From NCBI GenBank assembly GCA_937874965.1, contig CALNCD010000082.1:1-12204 (forward strand): 12,204 nucleotides of DNA, written 5' to 3'. The position numbers were made by a program, and so were the translations under genes. This DNA comes from an uncultured Erysipelotrichaceae bacterium. Its GTDB lineage: Bacteria; Bacillota_I; Bacilli_A; Erysipelotrichales; Erysipelotrichaceae. Under the pieces are notes generated by a model, which saw only the letters and a program-made list of their open reading frames with translations, did not search any database and was not told where the DNA came from. This document shows positions 6,801 through 12,204 of this stretch, piece by piece. The stretch's first letter is position 1; every line of letters begins with the position of its first letter.

Positions 6801-8410
6801 TTGTGGAAATCCGTGTTGCAGGAGATGTCAGGGCCTTGAAAACCTCACTGGATGGACTTCAAGCAATAGCACCAGCGTTTACGCTGACTTCCGGACTTGC
6901 TGCTTCCCGCTATGATCTGATTCAGAAAGCGACAGAAATCATAGCCCGTCCTTACGTGTCAGCAACGGTAATTGAAGCATTGACGCAGGAAATTGATCAA
7001 TTCAAAATGAACCTTCAGACATTGATGACTGCATTCACCGGTCTCAACGAAACGATAGAGACCCAGACACTACGGCTTTCTGCACTGAATGAGGCTCATT
7101 TCTATGGGGATAGCTATATCGTCTATCAGAATGCTGTCAAAGCCGTTAATCAGCAGCTGAAGGGACCCTTGGATTCTGAAATCCTTGATTCGCTTCAGAT
7201 CCGTATCCAGCAGGAGTACATACGGCTGCTGAGTCAGAAACGCTCGGTTGACAGCAGCGGACTGGTTGCTTTGCTGGACTCGATTGCGAAGAATTTCAAG
7301 GCGGATAATTATACACCGATCACATGGACTCCTTTCAATGATGCCGTGCAGGCTGGTCAGCAGCTGGTGGCTGATCTGGACCATGTCTTGCAGGCGCAAG
7401 TGGATCAGAGTATCTCGACAATACTTGATCGGATGCTGGAATTAGAGACCACGACTGATCTGGCTACGTATATTGACCAGGTGAAATCCATTCTCCGTTA
7501 TCACCGCACGTATTTTGATGCGGCTGATTACACTGCAGAAAGTTTCCGTGCTTTTGAAACAGCATTGCATACGTTGGATGAATTGGTGGATCGTTACACG
7601 CGTCAGCAACCGCTGACAATTCAGGAACTCAGTGCTGCCATCCATGCATTGGAGAAAGCAAAAACAGAACTGGTGATCAAGCAGATTGATCCGAATTCAG
7701 GCTTAGCCAAGACGCTTAAGCTTCTTAAAGAGCGGATGTCCATTGATCTGGGTGATTATACCAAGAGCTCTGCGTTCCTATTGACGGACTCGCTCAACCA
7801 GGCCCAGAATCTACTGGATCGTTATGCTGAAGATGTCGATTCCATTACGGCAGAAGCGCTGAATAAAGCCATTGATGCGATTGTTACGAATTATCGCGGG
7901 TTAAAACTGCAAGTGCTGGAAGATCTTGAGGGGTTGATTGGCCGTCAAGCAGGGATAGATTACACTTTATATACTCAGGCATCGGTTACTGCCTATCAAG
8001 CCGTGCTCAGCGATGCTCAACGATTGATTCAATCCCCGGAAACTACGAAAGCAGAATTGAGCCAATCGTATTCGACATTGGAAACGGCGTATCAGACCTT
8101 GCTTGCTTCATTAAAACCTACGGAGAACGGCAGTGTCACTCCTTCGATTCCCCAGGTTCCTGCAGATCCTCAGCAACCAGCACAGCCGGATGCAATTATC
8201 CCGCAGCTGCCCGTTGAAGTGCCTGTACAAGCACCAAGTGCAGAGATACCGCAAACCCCAAGTCCATCGCTTCCAAGTACCGGACCAGCTGAAACCTTGA
8301 CGCAGAAGGATAGTGCCTACTGGATCTGGGTGATTATCGGATTAAGCATCAGTGGATTAGCAGTGCTTGTCTACCAGCTCAAACGACAGAAAAAGCATAC
8401 TGAAAATTAA
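3896..8410 (+). CDS. LPXTG-anchored purple-acid-phosphatase-like protein, C-terminal part of the frameshifted gene
   Basis: 1504 residues if read from TTG 3896, but probably the continuation of the upstream frame. Order of parts: helical linker (1-100); fibronectin-like purple acid phosphatase N-domain (about 105-213); a second calcineurin-like phosphatase domain (about 219-490) with SSDAQ (Asp227), TGDQ (Asp265), GNHD (295-298), TYHQ (His374) and GHDH (411-414). Next come an Ig-like domain (about 524-605) and four InlB-type B-repeats (about 608-677, 678-747, 749-818, 820-888), each closing in YAQW or YARW. A cadherin/Ig-like module (about 892-974) and six roughly 70-residue helical units resembling FIVAR repeats (about 976-1406) follow. 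The end is a Pro-rich wall-spanning stretch (1407-1458), LPSTG (1459-1463), a membrane helix (about 1474-1493) and a basic tail KRQKK. This is a complete class-A-type sortase sorting signal. With the upstream part it forms a wall-bound protein carrying two different phosphoesterase domains. Substrate unknown; nucleotides, phosphate monoesters or diesters are reasonable. Without a signal peptide this fragment alone could not be exported. Confidence 0.87.
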   Translation: MLDEMYLDINKTFPSKSVYRSAIAYYLSGDINQRQVSLRTLLTNLAEVDVNQEINDLVSKYVDNDSDISMFGNPVAALIASQWTDSLGQDDQLNGPAVTLKYPDADPNAVADVAYKNISLGVGADQSKSFVTWYSTSAIQGLAQLAKKSDAPNGTTMPSDASKIQQVSATTSTTSEFEYTTNKASFSNLEPNTDYLYRVGNEGNWSAVKQFRTSSFGSTWGFVFSSDAQVGSTGNLNEDAGGWYSSLDLITDKYPEASFILHTGDQVENADSAEQYDAFLNHSSFEKYRFSTVVGNHDDGNVAYSEHFQNPNVQKDSGASETGNEAGDYWYTYNNVLFISLNANNNNYEEHNAFVRQIMGQYSTSKTWSIVTYHQSTYSAANHSDAAGIVALRNALSPVLSETGVDVVLMGHDHSYVRTYMMDSTTPQVTAGLTYNITDPARNLVLYITANSPASKHYSLKGSQQSYAAVRNQEGLNNISYIEVTDNSLRVVTYRTEVSDLVPVASADDMSILDEFTIYRSQGTSEVLVPTLSVGTDLTLTAQQALQFDARQGIKALSGSGVLMNDQVQISGTIDPAHDGSYKLVYTFNDQGQTVEAIRYITVTGNAYSVQFDSQGGSAVSGYDQLNVNSLIIQPENPQKLHSTFIRWTKDKEGSVPWNFQSDQVTQNTILYAQWMLKDYTIDFQSAYGETLQSQSRQALTMMEGLPQPEADGYSFGGWYYDASYQELVSAEDELTQDVVLYARWIERHESLVVFDSTNGEMLIQEVHQSGETLVLPIPVRAGYLFQGWNTQRDGTGTDWQQGVTPIDQEELVLYAQWAFEMVSVTQVLNNGTQNVVEQVRVNHSLALNTEISRSHYRFAGYTYDQEGKLPYHDGDVFAQDTTVYAQWIYAGGLVIMQPKQQILAAGEALDLILEIQTDEPVDYTISLSGNDASLFRVDQLHLLSDALASGSYQVTLEVEAGSTSQQVIVEIRVAGDVRALKTSLDGLQAIAPAFTLTSGLAASRYDLIQKATEIIARPYVSATVIEALTQEIDQFKMNLQTLMTAFTGLNETIETQTLRLSALNEAHFYGDSYIVYQNAVKAVNQQLKGPLDSEILDSLQIRIQQEYIRLLSQKRSVDSSGLVALLDSIAKNFKADNYTPITWTPFNDAVQAGQQLVADLDHVLQAQVDQSISTILDRMLELETTTDLATYIDQVKSILRYHRTYFDAADYTAESFRAFETALHTLDELVDRYTRQQPLTIQELSAAIHALEKAKTELVIKQIDPNSGLAKTLKLLKERMSIDLGDYTKSSAFLLTDSLNQAQNLLDRYAEDVDSITAEALNKAIDAIVTNYRGLKLQVLEDLEGLIGRQAGIDYTLYTQASVTAYQAVLSDAQRLIQSPETTKAELSQSYSTLETAYQTLLASLKPTENGSVTPSIPQVPADPQQPAQPDAIIPQLPVEVPVQAPSAEIPQTPSPSLPSTGPAETLTQKDSAYWIWVIIGLSISGLAVLVYQLKRQKKHTEN

Positions 8411-8417
8411 AAGAAGA

Positions 8418-8445
8418 AAAAGCTCAGTCACACGGCTGGGCTTTT
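8418..8445. terminator. Bidirectional intrinsic terminator between convergent genes
   Basis: AAAAGCTCAG (8418-8427) pairs with CTGGGCTTTT (8436-8445) through ten base pairs including one G-T wobble, around an eight-base loop. It lies seven bases after the TAA of the LPXTG gene. On the plus strand the stem ends in TTTT. On the minus strand the stem is followed by a T-rich run (complement of 8411-8417 and flanking bases), so it can also end transcription of the convergent lipoyl-enzyme gene. Confidence 0.75.
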
Positions 8446-8469
8446 CAATCGTTGATGTACTCGGAGGAC

Positions 8470-8487
8470 AGCACTGGAAACAGTGCT
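8470..8487 (-). other. Perfect 7-bp hairpin with GNRA-like loop at the end of the lipoyl-enzyme gene
   Basis: AGCACTG (8470-8476), loop GAAA (8477-8480), CAGTGCT (8481-8487). On the minus strand the hairpin begins inside the TAG stop codon (8488-8486) and lacks a T tract, so it is not a textbook terminator. It may protect the 3' end of the transcript, with the stronger terminator at 8418-8445 just beyond it. The GAAA loop is on the plus-strand reading; on the minus-strand transcript the loop is TTTC. Confidence 0.4.
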
Positions 8488-9238
8488 ATTGATTTCGCCT
8501 TAAAGTTGCTTGGATGGACTTCTGAAGATCTGGATAGTCAGGATTAAACTTTCGGATAACCTGGATATGGTCACATCGTTTTTTCAGCGTCTCAAAGAAT
8601 TGGCTTGCAATTTGCACAGGTGTCAGCAGCTGTGCTGTCAGGCGGGATAAGGTTTCCATGGTCTGAGGTTCAATCACAATCGGATAATCACCCATCGCCT
8701 CATAGAACCCTTTGACGAGTTCCCCGCGTTGATCTTGATTGCCGCTCACACTGATGTAAGAGACCAGATTCGTGGCATTGCGCCGTTTTCGTTGGGCAGT
8801 CCCGCAGAATTTCTTATTCATAAGACTTAAATCGGTATCACCTGGGCAATAAGCCCCATGGATTTCCTTGGTTTCAATCCGAGTCGTATATGGAGCCAGC
8901 GCTTCCTTTATGAAAAGATCGTAGTAGCGGTAGGCTTCTTTATAGTCGCTGATCCCTGTCAGGGTCAACGACATGTTCAGGACGCCTTCGTCTGCGACAA
9001 TGCTGCGTCCACCGGCGTTCCGAAGAAACAAGGGAATGCCTTTCTTCTTGTAATATTCTTTACCAAGAGGATAACCAGGCAGACGGGTATCATCCCATCC
9101 CATGTTGATGCCGGAGTGCTGGAAACAATGCAAGATCATCTGCTCATCACCGATCGTACGTAGACTGAAGTCATCGATGGCTGTCGAGAGGATTGCATCT
9201 TCCGGCAACCCCATTTCATTGATATAAATACCTTTCAT
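8486..9238 (-). CDS. Lipoate/octanoate transferase-ligase family protein (LipL/LipM-like)
   Basis: 250 residues. It shows the biotin/lipoyl A/B protein ligase fold signature. LRNAGGRSIVADEGVLN at about 72-88 corresponds to the R(x)(x)GG substrate-binding loop. CPGDTDLSLMNKKFCG at 131-146 carries the Cys131 that aligns with the catalytic cysteine of Bacillus LipL/LipM octanoyltransferases, followed by the Lys142-Lys143 pair and TAQRK. This places it in the lipoyl-assembly pathway: transfer of octanoyl or lipoyl groups to or between GcvH and the E2 lipoyl domains, in the cytoplasm. LipL, LipM or a two-domain-lacking LplA-type ligase cannot be told apart here. I chose ATG 9238-9236 because AAGAGGTG (complement of 9243-9250) stands just upstream and the family match begins at MKGIYINEMG. 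The longer open frame back to 9463 runs through the divergent promoter and an opposing gene. It converges on the phosphoesterase operon and is divergent from the gene at 9297. Slightly shorter than the roughly 280 residues usual for LipL. Confidence 0.82.
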   Translation of the reverse strand: MKGIYINEMGLPEDAILSTAIDDFSLRTIGDEQMILHCFQHSGINMGWDDTRLPGYPLGKEYYKKKGIPLFLRNAGGRSIVADEGVLNMSLTLTGISDYKEAYRYYDLFIKEALAPYTTRIETKEIHGAYCPGDTDLSLMNKKFCGTAQRKRRNATNLVSYISVSGNQDQRGELVKGFYEAMGDYPIVIEPQTMETLSRLTAQLLTPVQIASQFFETLKKRCDHIQVIRKFNPDYPDLQKSIQATLRRNQ

Positions 9239-9257
9239 CGGACACCTCTTTAGGGTT

Positions 9258-9263
9258 ATTGTA
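9258..9263 (-). promoter_or_regulatory. Putative -10 element (TACAAT) for the lipoyl-enzyme gene
   Basis: On the minus strand the complement of 9258-9263 reads TACAAT, five of six to the sigma-A -10 consensus. It sits about 20 bases upstream of the ATG at 9238, giving a leader of about 13 bases that still contains the AAGAGGTG binding site. The -35 candidate 17 bp further up (complement of 9281-9286, TTGTAT) matches only three of six. The element lies in the 58-base divergent interval. Confidence 0.35.
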
Positions 9264-9296
9264 GTGAGTTGACAAAGAAGATACAAGGAGGATGCA

Positions 9297-9500
9297 ATGG
9301 ATAGTGCGAATAGTGCAATAGCATTACAATAGCTGGAAGATGCAGATTCAAAGCGTATCCAGTACATCCGTTTCAATCCCACGGTCAAAAAATCTCTTCG
9401 ACGCAAACGTAATAATCGATTACTGAACCAAAGTTTCTCTGCCGTTATTATGAAACAATACATTCCAGGGAAAATAACCTATAATGAAAGCAAGAGGTAA
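9297..9500 (+). pseudogene. Small basic protein gene interrupted by an amber codon at codon 12
   Basis: AAGGAGG (9285-9291) lies five bases before ATG 9297, an ideal start site. The frame reads MDSANSAIALQ, then TAG at 9330-9332, then continues open for 55 more codons (LEDADSKRIQYIRFNP and onward, ending NESKR) to TAA 9498-9500, only 3 bp before the next gene. The text after the stop is codon-rich and strongly basic (KKSLRRKRNNR), with no membrane segment. A CAG-to-TAG transition would explain the interruption, giving ALQQLEDADS. I do not recognise the family. The tight spacing with 9504 suggests an operon. Alternatives are an 11-residue leader peptide, or a chance open frame after it; it overlaps no annotated gene on the other strand apart from a long open frame I reject. 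Confidence 0.5.
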
Positions 9501-9503
9501 CAC

Positions 9504-10076
9504 ATGAAAAAAAGATTAAAGCGAGTCAAATATATTGCTATAGAGCTCATTCGTCCATCACAGTTTATCTGGGTCTTGATTCTTCTGGCTTTCATCGGTG
9601 TGGCAGTTTATCATTGGAAAAGCATTCAAGGATTAAGCATGATTAATGAAATTCTGATTGTAGTCATTTCGTTGGTTATTACCTTTGCGCTTAATAAACT
9701 CCGTCTTATTTTCTTGAAAGGGCAAGAGGACTACAAGAAACTGTCTATCGATGGAAGTTCAAGGAAATATGCATCAGGATACGATTTGAAACGGAATAAT
9801 TTTTATGTTTTCAAACTGTTTGAGAAAGAGGTTTTATTTCCGATTAATATTACTCCGAAGAGATGGAACAGGTTAAGCATTGTTGATAATCAAGAGAGCA
9901 ACTATCAGATTCCCCAGTTTGTCTATGATCATTTTGAAGTTTTGATGGATGCTAATGGGGAATCGAACGTTTATAATCAGCAAAATATACGTGTGGATGA
10001 TTATGGGGTTGAAAAAGGGGTGTTGACCTTGTATACATCAAGAACTACCTACTATCATTCACTGGTTACTAATTGA
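9504..10076 (+). pseudogene. Membrane-anchored protein, N-terminal part of a gene broken by TGA
   Basis: 190 residues to TGA 10074-10076. The start ATG 9504 has AGAGG (9493-9497) six bases upstream. Two hydrophobic helices, at about 21-38 and 47-71, lie behind a basic N-terminus (MKKRLKR), then a soluble region follows. The end reads TSRTTYYHSLVTN then TGA, and the same frame continues directly with AADYEIYPNVSIRS into the frame at 10119. A CGA-to-TGA change (Arg) would give SLVTNRAADYEIYPN, which fits my recollection of conserved SLVTNRA-type motifs in uncharacterised proteins of this architecture; I cannot verify that here. The intact product would be 400 residues. As read, the product would keep the membrane anchor and lose the Nudix-like half. 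Confidence 0.7.
10074..10076 (+). other. In-frame TGA (codon 191) interrupting a 400-residue reading frame
   Basis: The frames at 9504 and 10119 share the same phase and are separated only by this TGA and 14 sense codons. The total from 9504 to 10706 is exactly 401 codons. No other in-frame TGA interrupts an otherwise intact gene here, so reassignment of TGA as a sense codon has no second witness in the window. A C-to-T nonsense change is the simplest reading. Confidence 0.7.
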
Positions 10077-10118
10077 GCTGCTGACTATGAAATTTATCCG
10101 AATGTCAGTATCCGGAGC

Positions 10119-10706
10119 ATGTTTTGCCCTGGACCGTTCTATCCTTCTCTAAGCAAATCGCTGCTGTCAAATCATCTTGGGTTTAATTTATATGTTGTCA
10201 CACAAGATCAAAAAGTGATGATGATCAAAAGATCGCGCACGGTTTCAATTGCGAAAAGCGTCTTGGGTGCCACCGTCTCAGCCTCCTTAAAATTCAAATA
10301 TGCCATTGATGAAAACGGTGAATTTACTGAGGTCTTGTTATTACAGGCCATAAAGAGAGAAATAAAAGACGAAATACATATGGAGTTTGATGATTTGTCG
10401 TTAGATCACATTGTTGCTTTCTATCAGAATTATCTGGAGGGCGGGAAACCGCAATTATTAGTGATGTATTACAGTGAATTGACAAGTCAGCAAATCATTC
10501 AGGTTTTCAACGCCGAATCGAGCAGCGATGGAATGGAGAGTCAAGATGGGAATAGGCTGCTGCCACTGGATATGAATCAAATCAATTGTATTGAAACCAA
10601 TTCAATTAAAGTCGGGAAGAAAACATACGAAGTATTTCCTGATACTCTTGGTACACTTGGGTATGTACTGGAACTTTACAAAAATAAACATGCTTCAGAA
10701 CAATAG
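10119..10706 (+). pseudogene. Nudix-like C-terminal part of the TGA-interrupted gene
   Basis: 195 residues from ATG 10119, in the same frame as the upstream half. It opens MFCPGPFYPSLSKSLLSNHLGFN and contains AIKREIKDEIHMEF at about 78-91, which resembles the REx-x-E core of a Nudix box (R-E-I-K-D-E), although the upstream Gly and Glu spacing of the canonical GX5EX7REUXEEXGU box is off by about one residue. The overall pattern (strand-rich segment, helix, then QLLVMYYSEL) fits a degenerate Nudix hydrolase-like fold, whose usual chemistry is cleavage of nucleoside-diphosphate-linked compounds. Catalytic activity cannot be claimed. A weak GGAG only two bases before ATG 10119 could allow re-initiation, but the native start is most likely 9504. 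It ends at TAG 10704-10706. Confidence 0.65.
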
Positions 10707-10855
10707 TCACAATAACCTGGTAATTCAGATTTGAAATATCAAGGGTAATTGAGAACAGGTTCGTCCCTGTCAATCCTAAAGCTTCCTAAAGAAAATAGGA
10801 TAAATCAGGACATTGATGTATAATAGTTCTGTTTAAAGGCATTACCGGAGGTTCC
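10707..10855 (+). promoter_or_regulatory. Intergenic promoter region with TATAAT before the LCP gene
   Basis: A perfect TATAAT lies at 10819-10824, about 32 bases before the ATG at 10856. No convincing -35 is found 16-18 bp upstream (TAGGAT at 10796-10801 is poor). A small stem, ACAGG with CCTGT around 10755-10770, lacks a T tract and is not called a terminator. GGAGG (10847-10851) is the ribosome binding site of the next gene. Confidence 0.4.
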
Positions 10856-12204
10856 ATGAAACAAAACAATAAGTTCCAGTATTCTACCCTGACGTTGATT
10901 GTTCTGGGTATACAATTGCTTGCAAGTCTAGTTGTTGCTTACTTTACGATCAAGATAAATCTTTTGCCGACAAAATATGTGGCTATTATTTTGCTTGTTC
11001 TTGTTCTGTTCTTCGTGCTTTTTGTGTTGGTTCTGAGAGGGCGTAAGGACACACTTGGCAAGAACATCGGCAAGATTGTTAGTTTGCTTATCAGTATTGC
11101 GATGATTTTTGTTTCATTTCAATATTTACAGCAAGGCGATGCATTTTTATCGAAAATTACAGGTGGAAACATCGAAACCCATGTGGTCAGCGTTTATGTT
11201 CTTAATGACAGTCCTTTACAGAAAGTTGAAGAACTCAGCGGGAAACAGGTTGCTGAAAGCAAGCAGGGTGAAACTGATTACTTAACCCAAGCTAAGGATG
11301 ACATCAACAAGAAGCTTGATACGCCGATGGTGGTCAGTGATGTTAATACCTATGAAGATTTAATGAATGCTTTATATGACGGAGAGGCAGATGCGATTCT
11401 CCTCAATGACTCTCATCTTTCCTTTGTTGAATTATTCAGGCAGAATTTTTCAACAGAAACCCGGGTTTTGTATCAGTATGAAAAGACAGAAGCATCGAAT
11501 GTTCAGCCATCAAATAAAAATGTAACCAAAGATACTTTTACAATTTATCTTTCAGGAATTGATACCTTTGGACCGGTATCAACGGTATCACGGTCTGACG
11601 TTAATATGCTGTTAACAGTAAACCCAAAGACAAAGCAGATTCTGATGGTGAGTATTCCTCGTGATTACTATGTGACGCTGGCAACTAAAAAGGCAAAAGA
11701 CAAATTGACCCATTCTGGAATATACGGTATCAACGAAACAATCATGACGGTCGAGAACTTACTCAGCATTGATATTGATTTTTATGCTCGTGTGAATTTT
11801 ACGTCTGTCACGGAAGTAGTCGATGCCTTAGGAGGAGTTACGGTGAATTCCGAGTTTGCATTTACAACACTCTGGAATGGCTACAAGATTAACAAAGGAT
11901 CGAATGATTTGAATGGCGATCAGGCGTTAGGGTTTGTCAGGGAGCGATATTCATTGCCGAATGGAGATAACGATCGAGTAAAGAACCAACAAGCTTTGTT
12001 AACTGGAATTCTGAAAAAAGCGATGTCTCCAAAGATAATAACGAACTATTCTCAGGTATTGAATTCAGTTTCAGATAGTTTAGATTTATCGATAAGTTCG
12101 AATGACTTATCTGAATTGATCAAGATGCAGTTAAACGATGGCGGGAACTGGGATATTCAGAGTTACTCTTTAAAAGGGACTGGCACAAGTTCTACGAATA
12201 CATT
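10856..12204 (+). CDS. LytR-CpsA-Psr (LCP) family membrane protein, 3' end beyond window
   Basis: 449 complete residues, still open at the window edge. ATG 10856 follows GGAGG (10847-10851) by four bases. Three hydrophobic helices come first (about 11-32, 40-61, 73-90). Next is a region at about 108-200 that looks like a small periplasmic-binding-type domain (SGKQVAESKQGETDYL and ALYDGEADAILLND). The LCP catalytic domain follows at about 227-390 with SGIDT, SRSDVN (Arg246, Asp248), SIPRD (266-270), ALGG and FVRERYSLPNGDNDRV (Arg362, Arg364, Arg374), the arginine and aspartate set that binds polyprenyl pyrophosphate and metal. LCP enzymes transfer wall teichoic acid or capsule-type glycopolymers from their lipid carrier to peptidoglycan on the outer face of the membrane. 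The three-helix start with an inserted binding-protein-like region is the longer architecture within the family. Transcribed on its own, from the TATAAT at 10819. Confidence 0.9.
   Translation, partial: MKQNNKFQYSTLTLIVLGIQLLASLVVAYFTIKINLLPTKYVAIILLVLVLFFVLFVLVLRGRKDTLGKNIGKIVSLLISIAMIFVSFQYLQQGDAFLSKITGGNIETHVVSVYVLNDSPLQKVEELSGKQVAESKQGETDYLTQAKDDINKKLDTPMVVSDVNTYEDLMNALYDGEADAILLNDSHLSFVELFRQNFSTETRVLYQYEKTEASNVQPSNKNVTKDTFTIYLSGIDTFGPVSTVSRSDVNMLLTVNPKTKQILMVSIPRDYYVTLATKKAKDKLTHSGIYGINETIMTVENLLSIDIDFYARVNFTSVTEVVDALGGVTVNSEFAFTTLWNGYKINKGSNDLNGDQALGFVRERYSLPNGDNDRVKNQQALLTGILKKAMSPKIITNYSQVLNSVSDSLDLSISSNDLSELIKMQLNDGGNWDIQSYSLKGTGTSSTNT

Noticed and set aside
9269..9274. TTGACA as -35 box of the 9297 gene
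   Set aside because: A -10 at 16-18 bp spacing would fall on the ribosome binding site and start codon, so it cannot serve a leadered transcript of that gene.
9239..9463. N-terminal extension of the minus-strand lipoyl-enzyme frame back to 9463 (75 extra residues)
   Set aside because: The extension has no family match and covers the divergent promoter and the opposing 9297 gene. The ATG at 9238 has a good AAGAGGTG site and begins the recognisable domain.
9330..10076. Reassigned TAG or TGA genetic code
   Set aside because: TAG ends the lipoyl-enzyme gene just before a terminator and also ends the Nudix-like gene. TGA is not found in-frame in any other intact gene here, so there is no consistent recoding signal.
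1..12204. Insertion sequences, integrases, tRNA or rRNA genes
   Set aside because: I saw no transposase or integrase motifs, no terminal inverted repeats with target duplications and no tRNA-like cloverleaf while reading both strands by eye.

Overview
The window looks like the chromosome of a low-to-moderate GC Gram-positive bacterium (Firmicutes/Bacillota). I lean towards an Erysipelotrichia-like or related gut lineage, but this is an impression and not a result. The supporting features are strong AGGAGG-type ribosome binding sites, an LPXTG sortase signal, InlB/Listeria-Bacteroides B-repeats, FIVAR-like helical repeats, a LipL/LipM-type lipoyl-pathway enzyme and a LytR-CpsA-Psr protein. TAA and TAG are used as terminal stops.

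Layout. (1) Bases 1-54, minus strand, hold the probable start of a divergent gene. (2) Bases 55-269 are a regulatory region with an 11-bp-period array of TTAACT-like hexamers, resembling a PhoP box, followed by a -10-like element and a strong RBS. (3) Bases 270-8410 form one operon. It begins with a secreted protein made almost wholly of InlB-type B-repeats. A very large cell-wall-anchored phosphoesterase follows 3 bp later. The second protein is split by an apparent one-base loss near 3868 into 2193-3887 (signal peptide plus a first metallophosphoesterase domain) and 3896-8410 (purple-acid-phosphatase-like domain, four B-repeats, about six FIVAR-like helical repeats, Pro-rich stalk, LPSTG anchor). 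Restoring one base gives a continuous 2072-residue polypeptide. (4) A bidirectional terminator at 8418-8445 separates this operon from the convergent lipoyl-ligase/octanoyltransferase-like gene (minus, 8486-9238). (5) From 9297, plus strand, comes a two-gene unit in which both genes appear to carry nonsense mutations: a small basic protein with TAG at codon 12, then a membrane-anchored Nudix-like protein with TGA at codon 191 (9504-10706). (6) From 10856 to the window end runs a LytR-CpsA-Psr membrane protein, truncated by the window edge.

How the genes fit together. The first operon looks like a phosphate-scavenging or nucleotide-scavenging surface module. Two different calcineurin-like phosphoesterase domains sit on one wall-anchored chain, beside a secreted B-repeat protein with no anchor of its own, under a putative phosphate-starvation control site. 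This reading is inference from architecture and promoter pattern. The second half is ordinary housekeeping (lipoyl metabolism, wall glycopolymer attachment) around a decaying or nonsense-interrupted two-gene unit. Four coding interruptions or edge truncations fall in the window: one frameshift, two in-frame stops, and the two end-clipped genes. The three internal ones could be real decay or sequencing/assembly errors, and read-level data would decide.
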